NCBI GenBank assembly: GCA_022953095.1
Contig: JALJCR010000001.1
Coordinates: 1,584,501 to 1,648,500, forward strand
Direction: 5' to 3'
Origin: Qipengyuania sp. ABI-127-1
GTDB taxonomy: Bacteria > Pseudomonadota > Alphaproteobacteria > Sphingomonadales > Sphingomonadaceae
DNA: 64,000 nucleotides
Both the position numbers and the translations under genes were made by a program. The notes beneath the pieces are model-generated. The model did not search any database, had not been told where the DNA came from, and saw only the letters and a list, made by a program, of their open reading frames with translations. Positions 20,184 to 30,950 of the stretch are shown here, piece by piece (positions within the stretch are counted from its first letter, which is position 1; each line of letters opens with the position of its first letter).

Positions 20184-21622
20184 CCATGGCGAGCGTCGGA
20201 ACCCGATACGTTGCCCATGGCAAGGCCGATGCTGATGGAAATCTGGTACGGGCCGATGACGTTCTCGCCCAGCTTCATCAGGCTTGCGGTGGGAAAATCG
20301 GATCGCGGATTGCGATCCCCGAACTGCTCGCCTTGGTCGAAAAGGCTTTGCGTTTCGGGTTGAAGCTGGCTCGCCAGTTCGAAGCCATCGACGGCGAAAA
20401 CCGGGTCACTGCCTGGGTGGAGATTTGCCCCTTCACGGACGAAGCGGGAGAAGTGGCAGGCTGCACGATCGATGTTGTCAGTTGGCATAGCGAAGAATTG
20501 CCGCCCGAAAATGAAATCGAGGCGGCGCGGCGCCGGGTGGAGATCAATCGGCACCTTGCGGATTGCACCGCGCGGCTCGATTCGAACCAGCGGCTCTTGT
20601 CTATCGAGACACAGGCTCCCGACCTTGCCGATTTCGCCGAACAGGCGCTGGCCGCAGCCGGAAAACCGTGGACCGACCTGGTCCGCCTGCCGGGCAATAC
20701 CCATCGGCAGCCGCTCCACTGGCGTCTGCTCGATGGTGCCACGTGCGAAATCGACGGATCGAACCGCAAGTGGACAGCCCATCTCGAACCATTGGGTCAG
20801 CCGCAACCAGGTAGCGCAGGTTTCGTTCTCTATCTGAGCGCCGAGCGCCCACTGGCGGACGATGGTGGCGATAGGGACCAAGACGAAGCCGAGGCGCCGT
20901 CCTTCGGCAGGGATCTCACGCCTGTTCTGCGGCAGCCGATCAATCGTATCATCGCCAATGCCGAAACGATCCGCACCAAGCTCGCCGGGCCTCTGGCCGA
21001 TGAATACAGTTCCTACGCCGCCGATATCGCGACCGCCGCGCAGCACCTGCTTGCGCTGATCGACGACCTGTCGGATCTGGAAGTCGTGGAATCGGAGGAT
21101 TTCATGACCGCACCCGACCGTATCGAACTTGCCGACGTTGCCCGCCGGGCTTGTGGTATATTGGGCGTTCGCGCTCGCGAGAAAGGAATCACGCTTGTCG
21201 CGCCGCCCGAGGGCGAAAGCCAGTTGGCGATCGCCGAATTCCGGCGTGTGCTGCAGATTCTGCTCAACCTCGTCGGCAATGCGATCCGGTATTCTCCGGA
21301 CGACAGTCAGGTATGGATTCGGCTTGACCGGATCGGCAATCGCGCGCTCATAACCGTCGCCGATCAGGGACACGGGCTCGAACCGGAACAACAGGAGCGC
21401 GTTTTCGAGAAATTCGAACGCCTCGGGCGCAGCGGGGATGGAGGATCGGGTCTTGGCCTCTACATTTCCCGGCGAATTGCGCGCGCCATGGATGGCGATC
21501 TGACCGTGGAAAGTGCGCCGGGACAAGGTGCGCGGTTTACGCTTTCGGTTCCTGCGGCGGAGGATTTGCGCAAGGAGCCGCGCGACGGCCCGACCATACT
21601 GAAACCGCGCGACAAAGGCTAA
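20180..21622 (+). CDS. Cytosolic histidine-kinase-like protein lacking the phospho-His
   Basis: 480 aa with no TM segments. The N-terminal ~130 residues resemble a PAS-type sensory domain and are followed by a linker. The dimerisation helix around residue 248 reads PVLRQPINRII where kinases have HELRTPLN, so the phospho-acceptor His is Pro248 (codon 20921-20923). The ATPase domain looks intact: N box NLVGNAIRYSP, G1 DQGHGL, F box FEKFERLG and G2 GSGLGL. It may be a pseudokinase or allosteric partner, a role known for Caulobacter DivL, which carries Tyr instead of His. It overlaps the preceding gene by 4 bp. Confidence 0.8.
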   Translation: MTMASVGTRYVAHGKADADGNLVRADDVLAQLHQACGGKIGSRIAIPELLALVEKALRFGLKLARQFEAIDGENRVTAWVEICPFTDEAGEVAGCTIDVVSWHSEELPPENEIEAARRRVEINRHLADCTARLDSNQRLLSIETQAPDLADFAEQALAAAGKPWTDLVRLPGNTHRQPLHWRLLDGATCEIDGSNRKWTAHLEPLGQPQPGSAGFVLYLSAERPLADDGGDRDQDEAEAPSFGRDLTPVLRQPINRIIANAETIRTKLAGPLADEYSSYAADIATAAQHLLALIDDLSDLEVVESEDFMTAPDRIELADVARRACGILGVRAREKGITLVAPPEGESQLAIAEFRRVLQILLNLVGNAIRYSPDDSQVWIRLDRIGNRALITVADQGHGLEPEQQERVFEKFERLGRSGDGGSGLGLYISRRIARAMDGDLTVESAPGQGARFTLSVPAAEDLRKEPRDGPTILKPRDKG

Positions 21623-21645
21623 GCGATCGGTCTCGATCGCGGATG

Positions 21646-21671
21646 AAAAAAGGGGCGCCGGATGGCGCCCC
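21646..21671 (-). terminator. Rho-independent terminator of gltX-gltA
   Basis: A perfect 8-bp GC stem (21652-21659 with 21664-21671) and a 4-base loop. On the minus strand it is followed by six U (the A run at 21646-21651). It sits 24 bp past the gltA stop. Confidence 0.85.
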
Positions 21672-21694
21672 TCAACTATCCCCAAATTACCTTG

Positions 21695-22981
21695 TCAGCG
21701 CTGGCCGATGGGCACGTAGTCGCGTTCGGTCGGGCCGGTGTAAAGCTGGCGCGGACGGCCGATTACCTGAGCGGGGTCGGAAATCATCTCGTTCCACTGT
21801 GCGACCCAGCCGACCGTGCGTGCCAGCGCAAAGAGCGCGGTGAACATGGTGGTCGGGAAGCCGATCGCGTTGAGAATGATGCCGGAATAGAAGTCGACGT
21901 TCGGGAAAAGTTTCTTTTCCTTGAAGTAATCGTCGTTCAGGGCAAGCTCTTCCAGCTTCAACGCGGTTTCGAAGACCGGATCGTTCACGTTGAGCGCTTC
22001 GAACACTTCGCGCAGCGTCTGCTGCATCACCGTCGCGCGCGGATCGTAGTTCTTGTAGACCCGGTGGCCGAAGCCCATCAGGCGGAACGGATCGTTCTTG
22101 TCCTTGGCGCGCTCGATATAATGCGGGATGCGATCGGGCGAACCGATTTCCTGCAGCATGTTGAGCGCGGCTTCGTTGGCACCGCCATGCGCCGGCCCCC
22201 ACAGGCAGGCAATGCCGGCCGCGATACAGGCAAAGGGATTCGCCCCCGACGAACCGGCCAGGCGCACGGTCGAGGTCGAGGCGTTCTGCTCGTGATCGGC
22301 GTGGAGGATGAAGATCCGGTCCATCGCGCGTTCGATCGCGGGGTGGATTTCATATTCTTCTGCCGGAACGCCGAAGGTCATGCGCAGGAAATTGCCGGTA
22401 TAGCTGAGGTCGTTCTGCGGCTGCAGGAACGGCTGACCGACTGCATATTTGAACGCCATCGCCGCGATCGTCGGCATCTTGGCGATCAGGCGGTGGCTGG
22501 CGATCTTGCGCTGTTCGGGGTCCGAAATGTCGGTGCTGTCGTGGTAGAAGGCCGACAGCGCGCCGACCACGCCGCACATGATCGCCATGGGGTGCGCATC
22601 GCGGCGGAAGCCCTGATAGAACTGGCGGAGCTGGTCGTGCACCATAGTATGGCGCGTGATGGTGTAATCGAAATCGTCGAGTTCCTGCTGCTTCGGCAGC
22701 TCACCGTTCAGCAGGAGATAGGCGACTTCCATGAAGCTGGAGTTCTCGGCGAGCTGGCCGATCGGGTAGCCGCGATGGAGCAGGACACCTTCTTCGCCAT
22801 CGATATAGGTCAGCGCACTCTCGCAGCTCGCGGTCGACTTGTACCCTGGATCGTAGGTGAATTTGCCGGTCGTGCCATAAAGCTTGCGAATGTCGACGAC
22901 ATCCGGCCCGACGCTGCCCTCCAGCACGGGAAATTCCTGGGTCTTGTCGCCCAGATCGAGAGTTGCCTGCTTGTCGGCCAC
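21695..22981 (-). CDS. gltA: Citrate synthase
   Basis: Condenses oxaloacetate and acetyl-CoA in the first step of the TCA cycle. Its 428 aa fit the hexameric type II enzyme of Gram-negatives. The catalytic His lies in [10 protein letters not shown], a second conserved block is [11 protein letters not shown], and the catalytic Asp is in the late NVDFYSGI segment. It lies 9 bp after gltX on the same strand and ends at a strong terminator. Confidence 0.98.
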   Translation of the reverse strand: MADKQATLDLGDKTQEFPVLEGSVGPDVVDIRKLYGTTGKFTYDPGYKSTASCESALTYIDGEEGVLLHRGYPIGQLAENSSFMEVAYLLLNGELPKQQELDDFDYTITRHTMVHDQLRQFYQGFRRDAHPMAIMCGVVGALSAFYHDSTDISDPEQRKIASHRLIAKMPTIAAMAFKYAVGQPFLQPQNDLSYTGNFLRMTFGVPAEEYEIHPAIERAMDRIFILHADHEQNASTSTVRLAGSSGANPFACIAAGIACLWGPAHGGANEAALNMLQEIGSPDRIPHYIERAKDKNDPFRLMGFGHRVYKNYDPRATVMQQTLREVFEALNVNDPVFETALKLEELALNDDYFKEKKLFPNVDFYSGIILNAIGFPTTMFTALFALARTVGWVAQWNEMISDPAQVIGRPRQLYTGPTERDYVPIGQR

Positions 22982-22990
22982 GCGTTTCTC

Positions 22991-24439
22991 CTACTCGTTC
23001 TTCTCGGTGCCTGTCGGCGAGACCTGCGCATCGATACGCAGGAGCGACTCTTCCTTGCCCAACAGGACCAGCACATCGAAAATGCCGGGCGACGTGGTTG
23101 TGCCCGTCAACGCTGCGCGCATGGGCTGCGCGAGCTTGCCGAGACCCAGTTCGAGCTGCTCGGCATAGGATTTTGTAGTGGCTTCCAGCGCCTCGATTGT
23201 CCAGTCATTTTGCACATGCAGCATTTTTGACAATCCGGCGAGGCGATGACGAGCGTCGTCGTCGAGGAGCTTGGCTGCCTTTTCGGTCATTTCGAGCGGG
23301 CGGTTCGCAAAAAGAAATGCTGCGCCATCAGCAAGTTCAACGATGGACTTCGCGCGGGTTTTGAGAACCGGCATCGCTTCTGTCAGCAGCGCGACATCCG
23401 CTTTTGGCCCGATCCTGGCGGCAACGATTTCCGCCAACCGTGCATCGTCGGCCTCGCGTATATAGTGGCCATTGAGGTTCTGCAGCTTCTTGCTGTCGAA
23501 GCGTGCGGGGCCTTTGCCGACTCCGTCGAGATCGAACAGCTCGATGGCCTCCCGTTTGGTGATCTCTTCGCGGTCGCCATGACCCCAGCCGAGCCGAAGG
23601 AGATAGTTGAAGAGGGCTTCGGGAAGAATGCCCTCTTCATCGCGATAGGCCTCGACGCCCACGGCGCCATGGCGCTTGGACATTTTCGCACCATCCGGGC
23701 CATGGATCAGCGGAACGTGCGCGTAGACCGGGTCGGGCCAGCCGCCCTCGATGGTGTCCATCGCACGGATGATCGGCAACTGTCGGAAAGCGTTGTTCAG
23801 ATGATCGTCGCCCCGGATGATGTGCGTCACCCCCATATCGTGATCGTCGACAACAACCGCGAGCATGTAAGTCGGCGTGCCGTCGGCGCGGAGCAGGACG
23901 TAATCGTCGATCTCGGCGTTGTTTACCGTGACCGCGCCCTGGACCGCATCGACGATCGTCGTCTCGCCTTCGGTCGGGACCTTCAGGCGGATCACAAAGG
24001 GCGCGCCGTCGGGCGCTTCGCTCTCGTCGCGGTCGCGCCAGCGTCGGTCGTAACGCATCGGCTGCTTGTTCGCGCGCTGCTCGGCACGCATTTCCTCGAG
24101 GTCCTCCGGGGTCGCGAAGCACTTATAGGCATGCCCCGCTTCGAGCAGCTTGTGTGCGACTTCGGCATGGCGTTCGGCGCGGTCGGACTGAAACACCGGT
24201 GCCTCGTCGAAATCGAGGCCCAGCCAGTCGAGGCCGTCGATGATTTTCTCGATCGCATCGGGGGTGCTGCGTTTGCGATCGGTATCCTCGATTCTCAGCA
24301 GCGCGCGGCCACCATGATGCCGCGCGTAAAGCCAGTTGAACAGCGCCGTTCGCGCACCGCCGATATGGAGATATCCGGTAGGCGAGGGAGCAAAGCGGGT
24401 GACGACCTGCCGGGTCTTGCTGTCACTATCGCTTGCCAT
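22991..24439 (-). CDS. gltX: Glutamate--tRNA ligase
   Basis: A class I aminoacyl-tRNA synthetase charging tRNA-Glu; 482 aa. The HIGH-type motif is in [18 protein letters not shown] and the KMSKR motif in [12 protein letters not shown]. The start is ATG 24439 (MASDSDSK); the frame stays open upstream, but that region belongs to the divergent comEC. The gap to comEC is only 28 bp, so the two promoters must overlap the coding starts. Confidence 0.97.
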   Translation of the reverse strand: MASDSDSKTRQVVTRFAPSPTGYLHIGGARTALFNWLYARHHGGRALLRIEDTDRKRSTPDAIEKIIDGLDWLGLDFDEAPVFQSDRAERHAEVAHKLLEAGHAYKCFATPEDLEEMRAEQRANKQPMRYDRRWRDRDESEAPDGAPFVIRLKVPTEGETTIVDAVQGAVTVNNAEIDDYVLLRADGTPTYMLAVVVDDHDMGVTHIIRGDDHLNNAFRQLPIIRAMDTIEGGWPDPVYAHVPLIHGPDGAKMSKRHGAVGVEAYRDEEGILPEALFNYLLRLGWGHGDREEITKREAIELFDLDGVGKGPARFDSKKLQNLNGHYIREADDARLAEIVAARIGPKADVALLTEAMPVLKTRAKSIVELADGAAFLFANRPLEMTEKAAKLLDDDARHRLAGLSKMLHVQNDWTIEALEATTKSYAEQLELGLGKLAQPMRAALTGTTTSPGIFDVLVLLGKEESLLRIDAQVSPTGTEKNE

Positions 24440-24467
24440 TGTCTCACGCTTCCTTTCAAACACTTGC

Positions 24468-26669
24468 ATGGCGACGCAGGGGACGCCTTCGATACCGATG
24501 GGGGAAGCGGGCGAAGAAGCCCGCCAGATAGTGCCGCGCCATTGGCGCATGCGCGGTCTCTTGTCCAGTTTCGCACAGCGTATCGAGGCCTTTCTGGAGA
24601 CCGCACGTTTCGATCGCGGACCGTGGCTCGTCGTAGCTTTTACCGGTGGAATAGGTCTCTGGTTCCAGTTGGGAACACGGTGGCAGTGGCTGGCAGCGAT
24701 CGGGCTGGCGCTGGGAACAGCTCTCGGCGCGATCGCTCTATGGCGCGGCGAGGAGAAGCGCGGCATCACTTTGGTCGCAATCGTCTCGATCTGCATTGCC
24801 TTGGCCGCCGGGATCGCACTGGTCTGGGCGCGCTCGGCGATGGTGGGAGCGGAACCTATCCCGCACCCGCGCTTCGAACGGATCGACGGGCGGGTTCTTG
24901 AGCGCGAGGAACAGCCTGCGGAAGATCGCGTAAGGCTCATCCTCGCCGCTCGGGATTCCCAGACCGGCCGGGCGGTGGCCTATCGGGTCAACATACCGTG
25001 GACGCAGGACCGGGCGGAGCTGCGCGAAGGGGCGAGGGTACGCCTTTCGGCCCGATTGATGCCTCCGTCTCCGCCGATTGTCCCGGGTGCCTATAACTTC
25101 GCGAGACGGGCCTGGTTCGAGGGGCTTTCGGCGACCGGATTGGCAGTCGGCGAAATCGAGCTGATCGAGCCATCTCGGGATTCGGCGGCCTCCCTCGCAT
25201 CGATCCAGAGAGGCCTTTCGGGACATGTCCGCGATAGGCTCGGGGGCACCACGGCCGGCGCGATTGCAGCAACGCTGGCCAGCGGAGATCGGGGCGCCAT
25301 CCCCCAGGCGGACGAAGAGGCCATGCGCGATGCCGGGCTGACGCATCTGCTTTCGATCAGCGGGTTGCATGTCAGCGCGATCATTGCGGCAACCTATCTG
25401 CTGGCTCTCAAACTGCTCGCCCTTTGGCCCTGGCTGACCTTGCGCGTGAGGCTTCCGCTGCTTGCCGCCGGTACGGCTGCTCTTGCTGGAATTGGGTATA
25501 CGTTGTTGACCGGGGCCGAGGTTCCGACGGTTCGGAGCTGTATCGGGGCTTTGCTCGTCCTCGTTGCGCTGGCGCTCGGGCGAGAACCGCTTTCGATGCG
25601 GATGGTGGCGGTGGCGGCAGGCGCCGTGTTGGCACTATGGCCCGAATCGCTGGTGGGGCCGAGCTTTCAGATGAGCTTCGCCGCGGTTATCGCCATCGTT
25701 TCCCTCCACAATGTTCCGGCAATCCGGCACTTCCTTGCGCCGCGTGAAGAAAGCTGGCTGCGCCGACTCGGGCGGCGCGCATCCGTGCTTTTTCTCACCG
25801 GTCTCGTGATCGAGCTTGCGCTGATGCCGATCGTCCTGTTCCACTTCCATCGGGCGGGGGTCTATGGCGCGGCAGCCAACCTGATCGCGATCCCTCTGGT
25901 TACGTTCGTTTCCATGCCTCTCGTGGCGTTGGCTCTCTTGCTGGATCTTGTCGGAGCGGGCGCCCCCGCATGGTGGCTGGTCGGCCATTCGCTCGATCTG
26001 CTGCTCGCCATTGCGCATTTCTTTTCGGAGCAGCCCGGCGCGGTGAAACTGGCTCCGCGGATCGGGTTGAGCACCTTAACGCTATATCTCGTCGGCGCGT
26101 TGTGGTTGGCACTATGGCAGGGCAGGGCTCGCCTGTGGGGACTGGCGCCGGTTGCGATGGCCGCCTTCCTCATGATCTCTACGCCGACGCCTGATCTTCT
26201 CGTCACGCGTGATGGGCGGGATATCGGCGTGGCGAACCAAGCCGAACACGTGCTGGTCCTGCGCGGTGGCGAGACGAGCTACGCGCAGCAGAACTTGCTT
26301 GAGCTTTCGGGAAATGATCTGGAGCCGATACCGTTGGCTCAATGGCCGCAAGCCCGGTGTAGTGCCGAATTTTGCACGCTGACCGCAAAGCGAGCGTCCC
26401 CTGAGCAAGAACCTCGCTACTGGACGATCCTCGTCGCGCGCAACCGGGATCTTGTGGCGGAGCGCGCCCTGGCGGCGGCTTGCCAGAGAGCGGATATCGT
26501 TATCGCCGAACGCTATTTGCCACGGAGCTGCCGCCCACGCTGGCTGAAGATCGACCGCCGCTTCCTCCGAAGGGAAGGCGGGACGGCGATTTATCTTTCT
26601 TCCCGGAAAGTCGAGACTGTCGCGCAGGATCAGGGTGAACATGGCTGGTGGCGGGCTTCCGTCCGCTAA
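24468..26669 (+). CDS. comEC: ComEC/Rec2 family competence protein
   Basis: An inner-membrane channel family that moves single-stranded DNA into the cytoplasm during transformation; 733 aa from ATG 24468. An N-terminal TM pair and DUF4131-type domain come first. The Competence domain starts at [16 protein letters not shown] and includes [17 protein letters not shown] and [16 protein letters not shown]. The C-terminal ~130 residues are soluble, and I see no beta-lactamase HxHxDH motif. An in-frame start at 24498 is possible. It is convergent with lexA, 15 bp apart. Confidence 0.9.
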   Translation: MATQGTPSIPMGEAGEEARQIVPRHWRMRGLLSSFAQRIEAFLETARFDRGPWLVVAFTGGIGLWFQLGTRWQWLAAIGLALGTALGAIALWRGEEKRGITLVAIVSICIALAAGIALVWARSAMVGAEPIPHPRFERIDGRVLEREEQPAEDRVRLILAARDSQTGRAVAYRVNIPWTQDRAELREGARVRLSARLMPPSPPIVPGAYNFARRAWFEGLSATGLAVGEIELIEPSRDSAASLASIQRGLSGHVRDRLGGTTAGAIAATLASGDRGAIPQADEEAMRDAGLTHLLSISGLHVSAIIAATYLLALKLLALWPWLTLRVRLPLLAAGTAALAGIGYTLLTGAEVPTVRSCIGALLVLVALALGREPLSMRMVAVAAGAVLALWPESLVGPSFQMSFAAVIAIVSLHNVPAIRHFLAPREESWLRRLGRRASVLFLTGLVIELALMPIVLFHFHRAGVYGAAANLIAIPLVTFVSMPLVALALLLDLVGAGAPAWWLVGHSLDLLLAIAHFFSEQPGAVKLAPRIGLSTLTLYLVGALWLALWQGRARLWGLAPVAMAAFLMISTPTPDLLVTRDGRDIGVANQAEHVLVLRGGETSYAQQNLLELSGNDLEPIPLAQWPQARCSAEFCTLTAKRASPEQEPRYWTILVARNRDLVAERALAAACQRADIVIAERYLPRSCRPRWLKIDRRFLRREGGTAIYLSSRKVETVAQDQGEHGWWRASVR

Positions 26670-26684
26670 TCACCGATCCGTTCA

Positions 26685-27374
26685 TCAGTGGTAGCGCCGC
26701 AAGAGCCCCGCCAGCTTACCCTGCACCTGGACCCGGTGCGGTTCGTACATCTGTGCCTCGTAAGCGCTATTCGCCGGATCGAGCCGGACACGACCTGCAT
26801 CGCGGCGCAGATATTTGAGCGTGGCCTCCTCATTATCGACCAGCGCGACCACGATCTCTCCATCACGTGCATTGTCGGTACGCTTGATCAGCGCGAAATC
26901 GCCGTCGAAAATACCCGCCTCGACCATCGAATCGCCCGACACTTCGAGCGCATAATGTTCGCCAGGGCCGAGCAGCGCGGCAGGCACCGGCATGCTCGAC
27001 TGGCCTTCGATTGCCTCGATCGGAGCGCCGGCAGCGATGCGGCCATGCAGGGGAACGTCGATAATATCGTTGGCCGGCTCGGGAGCGACCGCCTTCGCGG
27101 TCAGCGCGGTGGCCATTGCATCGTTCGCAGGTGCAGGCTTGGGAGAACCCATGACTGCGTCTTCCGGCAGCTTGACAACCTCGAGCGCCCGCGCCCGATT
27201 GGGCAGCCGACGAATGAAACCGCGTTCTTCCAGCGCGGAGATAAGTCGGTGGACACCCGACTTGCTCTTGAGGTCCAGCGCCTCTTTCATTTCCTCAAAG
27301 CTGGGGGAAATACCGGTATCCTCCAGCTTTTGCTGGATGAAGCGGATCAATTCGTGTTGCTTGGCGGTCAGCAT
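26685..27374 (-). CDS. lexA: LexA SOS repressor
   Basis: A repressor of the DNA-damage response that cleaves itself when RecA filaments form; 229 aa. An N-terminal winged helix starts at [18 protein letters not shown] linker follows, then the cleavage site Ala-Gly in HGRIAAGAP. The catalytic Ser lies in [10 protein letters not shown] and the Lys in EATLKYLRR. Its own SOS box lies 37 bp upstream, so it should be autoregulated. It follows trpC on the same strand with a 147-bp gap. Confidence 0.97.
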   Translation of the reverse strand: MLTAKQHELIRFIQQKLEDTGISPSFEEMKEALDLKSKSGVHRLISALEERGFIRRLPNRARALEVVKLPEDAVMGSPKPAPANDAMATALTAKAVAPEPANDIIDVPLHGRIAAGAPIEAIEGQSSMPVPAALLGPGEHYALEVSGDSMVEAGIFDGDFALIKRTDNARDGEIVVALVDNEEATLKYLRRDAGRVRLDPANSAYEAQMYEPHRVQVQGKLAGLLRRYH

Positions 27375-27410
27375 GGTGCGAGCTCCCGTGTCGCCTGTTC
27401 ACAAGCGCGT

Positions 27411-27425
27411 GAACGAATGCGGAAC
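27411..27425 (-). promoter_or_regulatory. Alphaproteobacterial SOS (LexA) box
   Basis: GAAC at 27411-27414 and GAAC at 27422-27425, separated by exactly seven bases (GTTC-N7-GTTC on the other strand). This matches the direct-repeat LexA operator known from alphaproteobacteria. It lies 37 bp upstream of the lexA ATG, where it would block lexA transcription. Confidence 0.85.
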
Positions 27426-27521
27426 AAGTAAGCAACCTGTTTCGACAAGTCAAGCAATAGCCCCGGTTTGGAGCAAGTTGCGCCGGAACAGACGTTCACG
27501 CTTTGCTCCGCTTCGGCCGTT

Positions 27522-28307
27522 TCAGCCGACAAGCAGCGCTCGGGTTGCTGCTTCGACATCGGGCTGCCGCATCAGGCTTTCTCCGACAAGGAAGCTGCGC
27601 ACGCCAGAACGGGCGAGGCGGGCGCAATCGGAATGGGTCGAGATCCCGCTCTCGCCGACCAACAGGGCACCTTCCGGGGCGCGGGCAGCGAGCGTTTCGG
27701 TTGTCGCAAGATCGGTATCGAAGGTCTTGAGGTCGCGGTTGTTCACGCCGATCAAGCGCGATTTCAGCCCGGCAGCGCGTTCCATTTCGACGCTATCATG
27801 CACTTCGACCAGCACGTCCATTCCGTAATCGAATGCCGCTGCCTCGATTTCACGCATGGCACCATCGTCGAGCGCGGCGACAATGATCAAAATCGCATCG
27901 GCGCCGATCGCGCGGGCCTCGGCGACTTGCCACGTATCCACCAGGAAATCCTTGCGCAGGACCGGAAGGCTGCAGGCTGTGCGCGCTTCGACGAGGTAAT
28001 CCTCGTGCCCCTGAAAGTAGGGGGCATCGGTCAGCACCGACAGACAGGCAGCTCCGCCTGCGGCATAGGCGCGCGCGTGATCGGCGGGCCGAAAATCCTT
28101 TCGGATTAGGCCCTTGGAGGGTGACGCTTTCTTGATCTCGGCAATCAGGCCGAAACCGCTCTGCTGCGCACGTGCCAAGGCCGAGCGGAAACCTCGAGGC
28201 GCCGATTGTCCAAGCGCCGCCGCGTCGAGATCGGCGCGCGAACGGGCTCGCTTGCGCGCGGCGACTTCCTCGCGCTTGGTTGCGCAAATCTCTTCGAGTT
28301 TGTTCAT
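27522..28307 (-). CDS. trpC: Indole-3-glycerol-phosphate synthase
   Basis: Catalyses ring closure in tryptophan synthesis; a single-function TIM barrel of 261 aa. Conserved motifs are [13 protein letters not shown] near the start, [23 protein letters not shown] and [10 protein letters not shown]. The start is [15 protein letters not shown] at 28307, one base after the trpD stop. It forms the trpGDC block. Confidence 0.97.
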   Translation of the reverse strand: MNKLEEICATKREEVAARKRARSRADLDAAALGQSAPRGFRSALARAQQSGFGLIAEIKKASPSKGLIRKDFRPADHARAYAAGGAACLSVLTDAPYFQGHEDYLVEARTACSLPVLRKDFLVDTWQVAEARAIGADAILIIVAALDDGAMREIEAAAFDYGMDVLVEVHDSVEMERAAGLKSRLIGVNNRDLKTFDTDLATTETLAARAPEGALLVGESGISTHSDCARLARSGVRSFLVGESLMRQPDVEAATRALLVG

Positions 28308-28308
28308 G

Positions 28309-29301
28309 TCAGATGGCCATCGCGATCCATTTTTCGAGCAGCGTCTTGGCCTTGCCCGAATCCAGCGCCTCGGCGGCGATTTCCGCGCCTTCGGTCCAGT
28401 CGTCGGTCCGCCCGGCGACGATGAGCGTCGCGGCGGCATTGAACAACACCGCGTCGCGATAGGGGCCGGGGGTCCCCGACAGAAGAGCCTCCAACGCCCG
28501 TGCGTTATGTTCGGGTTCGCCCCCGCGGATCGCTTCGACGGGTGAATGGGGCAAGTTGGCCTGCACGGCGACGACGCGGCGCATCTCGAAATCATTGCCC
28601 GTCACGTCGGCCAGTTCGTTTCCGCCCGCCAGGCTCAGTTCGTCGAGGCCTTCATCACCCGAGGCAATGAAGGTCCGCTCGGTCCCCAGCTTGGCCTTGG
28701 CGGCGGCATAGATAGGGACATAGGCGGGACGGGCGATGCCGATCAGTTGCCGCCGTACCCCGGCAGGGTTCGACAATGGCCCCATCAAATTGAAAATAGT
28801 CCGCACGCCGAGCTTCTGGCGAATGGGTTGAATGCGACCCATCGCAGGGTGGTGGTTTTTGGCGAAGAGAAAACAAATCCCGAGTTCCGCCAAAGTCTTC
28901 TCGGCGCTTTTCCCCGCCGCTTCCATGTCGAGGCCAAGCGCTTCGAGCGTATCCGCCGCGCCCGATTTGCTGCTCGCCGCGCGATTGCCGTGCTTTGCCA
29001 CCGGAACTCCGCATGCCGCGACGACCAGGCTCACCGCTGTCGACACGTTGAGCGTGTGATGCCCGTCACCCCCGGTGCCGCAGCAATCGACGGTCCCTTC
29101 GGGAGCTTCGACCGGAATCAGCCGGGTCCGGAGCGCACGGGCAGCCCCGGCGATTTCCTCGGACGTTTCACTGCGCGCCGACATGTCCACGAGAAAGCGG
29201 GCGACGTCCTCGTCGGATGTCTCGCCATCGAGAATCCAGCCGAAGACCTCTTCCGCCTCCTTCTCGCCAAGGTGCTGCTTTGCATCGGGAAGTCGTTTCA
29301 T
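28309..29301 (-). CDS. trpD: Anthranilate phosphoribosyltransferase
   Basis: Transfers phosphoribose from PRPP to anthranilate; 330 aa. The PRPP-binding motif is [18 protein letters not shown], followed by [21 protein letters not shown] and the GPLSNPAG loop. It overlaps trpG by 4 bp and precedes trpC by 1 bp, indicating a translationally coupled trpGDC unit. Confidence 0.97.
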   Translation of the reverse strand: MKRLPDAKQHLGEKEAEEVFGWILDGETSDEDVARFLVDMSARSETSEEIAGAARALRTRLIPVEAPEGTVDCCGTGGDGHHTLNVSTAVSLVVAACGVPVAKHGNRAASSKSGAADTLEALGLDMEAAGKSAEKTLAELGICFLFAKNHHPAMGRIQPIRQKLGVRTIFNLMGPLSNPAGVRRQLIGIARPAYVPIYAAAKAKLGTERTFIASGDEGLDELSLAGGNELADVTGNDFEMRRVVAVQANLPHSPVEAIRGGEPEHNARALEALLSGTPGPYRDAVLFNAAATLIVAGRTDDWTEGAEIAAEALDSGKAKTLLEKWIAMAI

Positions 29302-29912
29302 GCCGGGACCTTGGCGGCGATACCGCAGATTTCGAGGAAGTTGGCAAGCAACGCGTGGCCGTGTTCGGTGGCAATGCTTTCGGGGTGGAACTGAACGCCG
29401 TGGATCGGCAGTTCGCGATGGCGGAAGCCCATCACGCTGCTGCCGTCGAGACCCGGTGTTTCGCTGGTGGCGTTGATCTCCAGGCAGTCGGGAATGTCCT
29501 CGACCACCAGCGAGTGATAGCGCGTCGCCGTGAAAGGCGAGGGAAGGCCGACAAAGATCCCGCTGGCATCATGCGTTACCGGAGACGTCTTTCCATGCAT
29601 CAGCCCGCCGCGGACCACGCGCCCGCCGAAATGCTGACCGATTGCCTGATGGCCGAGGCACACGCCGAGCAGCGGCTTGCCCGCATCGGCGCAGGCCCTC
29701 ACGAGGTCGAGGCTGACCCCCGCTTCGTTCGGCGTGCAGGGACCGGGCGAGATCAGATAACCCGCATGGTCTGCCGCCAGAGCCTCGCGCGCCGAAATGG
29801 CGTCATTGCGCAGCACTTCGACATCTGCGCCCATTTCCGTGAGGTAATGGACGAGGTTGAAGGTGAAGCTATCGTAATTGTCGATTACGAGAATGGCGCG
29901 GCTGTCGGTCAT
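29298..29912 (-). CDS. trpG: Anthranilate synthase glutamine amidotransferase subunit
   Basis: A class I glutaminase subunit that supplies ammonia to TrpE; 204 aa from ATG 29912. The nucleophile Cys is in [10 protein letters not shown]; the His and Glu are in [13 protein letters not shown]. The [12 protein letters not shown] start is typical. A TTG four codons upstream is a possible alternative start. Its partner trpE lies about 2 kb upstream, separated by two unrelated genes. Confidence 0.96.
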   Translation of the reverse strand: MTDSRAILVIDNYDSFTFNLVHYLTEMGADVEVLRNDAISAREALAADHAGYLISPGPCTPNEAGVSLDLVRACADAGKPLLGVCLGHQAIGQHFGGRVVRGGLMHGKTSPVTHDASGIFVGLPSPFTATRYHSLVVEDIPDCLEINATSETPGLDGSSVMGFRHRELPIHGVQFHPESIATEHGHALLANFLEICGIAAKVPA

Positions 29913-29987
29913 GTGTGCCGTCAATGAAGCTCTGGCGCTGGGCTTTCAAGCAAGGAAAGCTGCGAGATGCGAAACGTCAGCGTGACG

Positions 29988-30950
29988 TCACGCCCGTTTC
30001 CCGGCCAACCGGTCGGTGGCCCGGACCAGACCGTCGACAATACCGGGTTCGCTCGCACTATGTCCGGCATCGTCGACCATCCAAAGCTCCGCCTCGGGCC
30101 AGGCCTTCTTCAGAGCCCAGGCCGCGCTTGGCGGGGTGCAGATGTCATGGCGGCCCTGTACGATAATACCAGGAATACCGGACAGCCTGTCGACCTTCTC
30201 GAGCAGTTCGTTCTCCTCAAGGAAGAATCCTTCGAGGAAGAACTTGGCGCAGATACGCGCGAAAGGGACGGCCTTGGCCGGATCGCCGAAGCTTTCCAGC
30301 AGGGATTCGTTGGGCAACAGCGTGGCGACGTGGCCTTCCCACAGAGACCATTCGCGCGCCGCGGCAAGCCGCGTCGCCTCGTCCTCGCTCGTCAGGCGGT
30401 TGTAATAGGCGCGCACCAGATCGCCGCGTTCCTGCTCGGGAATGAGATCGATGAACTGGTCCCACTGTTCGGCCATGATCTCGCTCGCACCGTAGCCGTA
30501 GAGCCAGGTTTTTTCCCGTTCCCGAGCGAGAAAAACGCCTCGTAGAACCAGTTCGCTCACCCGGTTCGGATATTTCTGGGCATAGGCAAGCGCCAGCGTC
30601 GACCCCCAACTGCCACCGAAGACCTGCCATGTGTCGTGGCCGCACATCTCGCGCAGTCGCTCGATGTCGTCGACGATCCGCCAGGTGTCATTGTGTTCGA
30701 TTTCGGCGAAAGGTAGCGATTTTCCGCAGCCGCGCTGATCGAACAGCAGCACATCGTAGAGATCCGGATCCCACTGTCTGCGATGATCGGGCGCCATGCC
30801 GCCACCCGGACCTCCGTGGAGGAACACTGCAGGCTTCGCGCCCCTGGTGCCGACCCGCTCCCAATAGAGCGAGTGACCTTCTCCGACATCGAGCATACCG
30901 GTCTCGAACGGTTCGATCTCGGGATAGAGCGTGCGGCGGGTTCCGGTCAT
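29988..30950 (-). CDS. pip: Proline iminopeptidase
   Basis: An alpha/beta hydrolase that removes N-terminal proline from peptides; 320 aa. The oxyanion motif is HGGPGGGM, the family motif DQRGCGKS and the nucleophile Ser in GGSWGSTLALAYAQ. The late acid is in GRHDICTP and the His in DDAGHSASEP. The start at 30950 overlaps the stop of the upstream DUF2233 gene in an ATGA. It sits oddly inside the trp gene block. Confidence 0.93.
   Translation of the reverse strand: MTGTRRTLYPEIEPFETGMLDVGEGHSLYWERVGTRGAKPAVFLHGGPGGGMAPDHRRQWDPDLYDVLLFDQRGCGKSLPFAEIEHNDTWRIVDDIERLREMCGHDTWQVFGGSWGSTLALAYAQKYPNRVSELVLRGVFLAREREKTWLYGYGASEIMAEQWDQFIDLIPEQERGDLVRAYYNRLTSEDEATRLAAAREWSLWEGHVATLLPNESLLESFGDPAKAVPFARICAKFFLEGFFLEENELLEKVDRLSGIPGIIVQGRHDICTPPSAAWALKKAWPEAELWMVDDAGHSASEPGIVDGLVRATDRLAGKRA

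Noticed and set aside
21662-23230. Long + strand open frame of 522 codons across gltA
   Set aside because: It mirrors the citrate synthase gene and begins in its terminator; low-complexity His/Arg/Asp composition marks it as a shadow frame.
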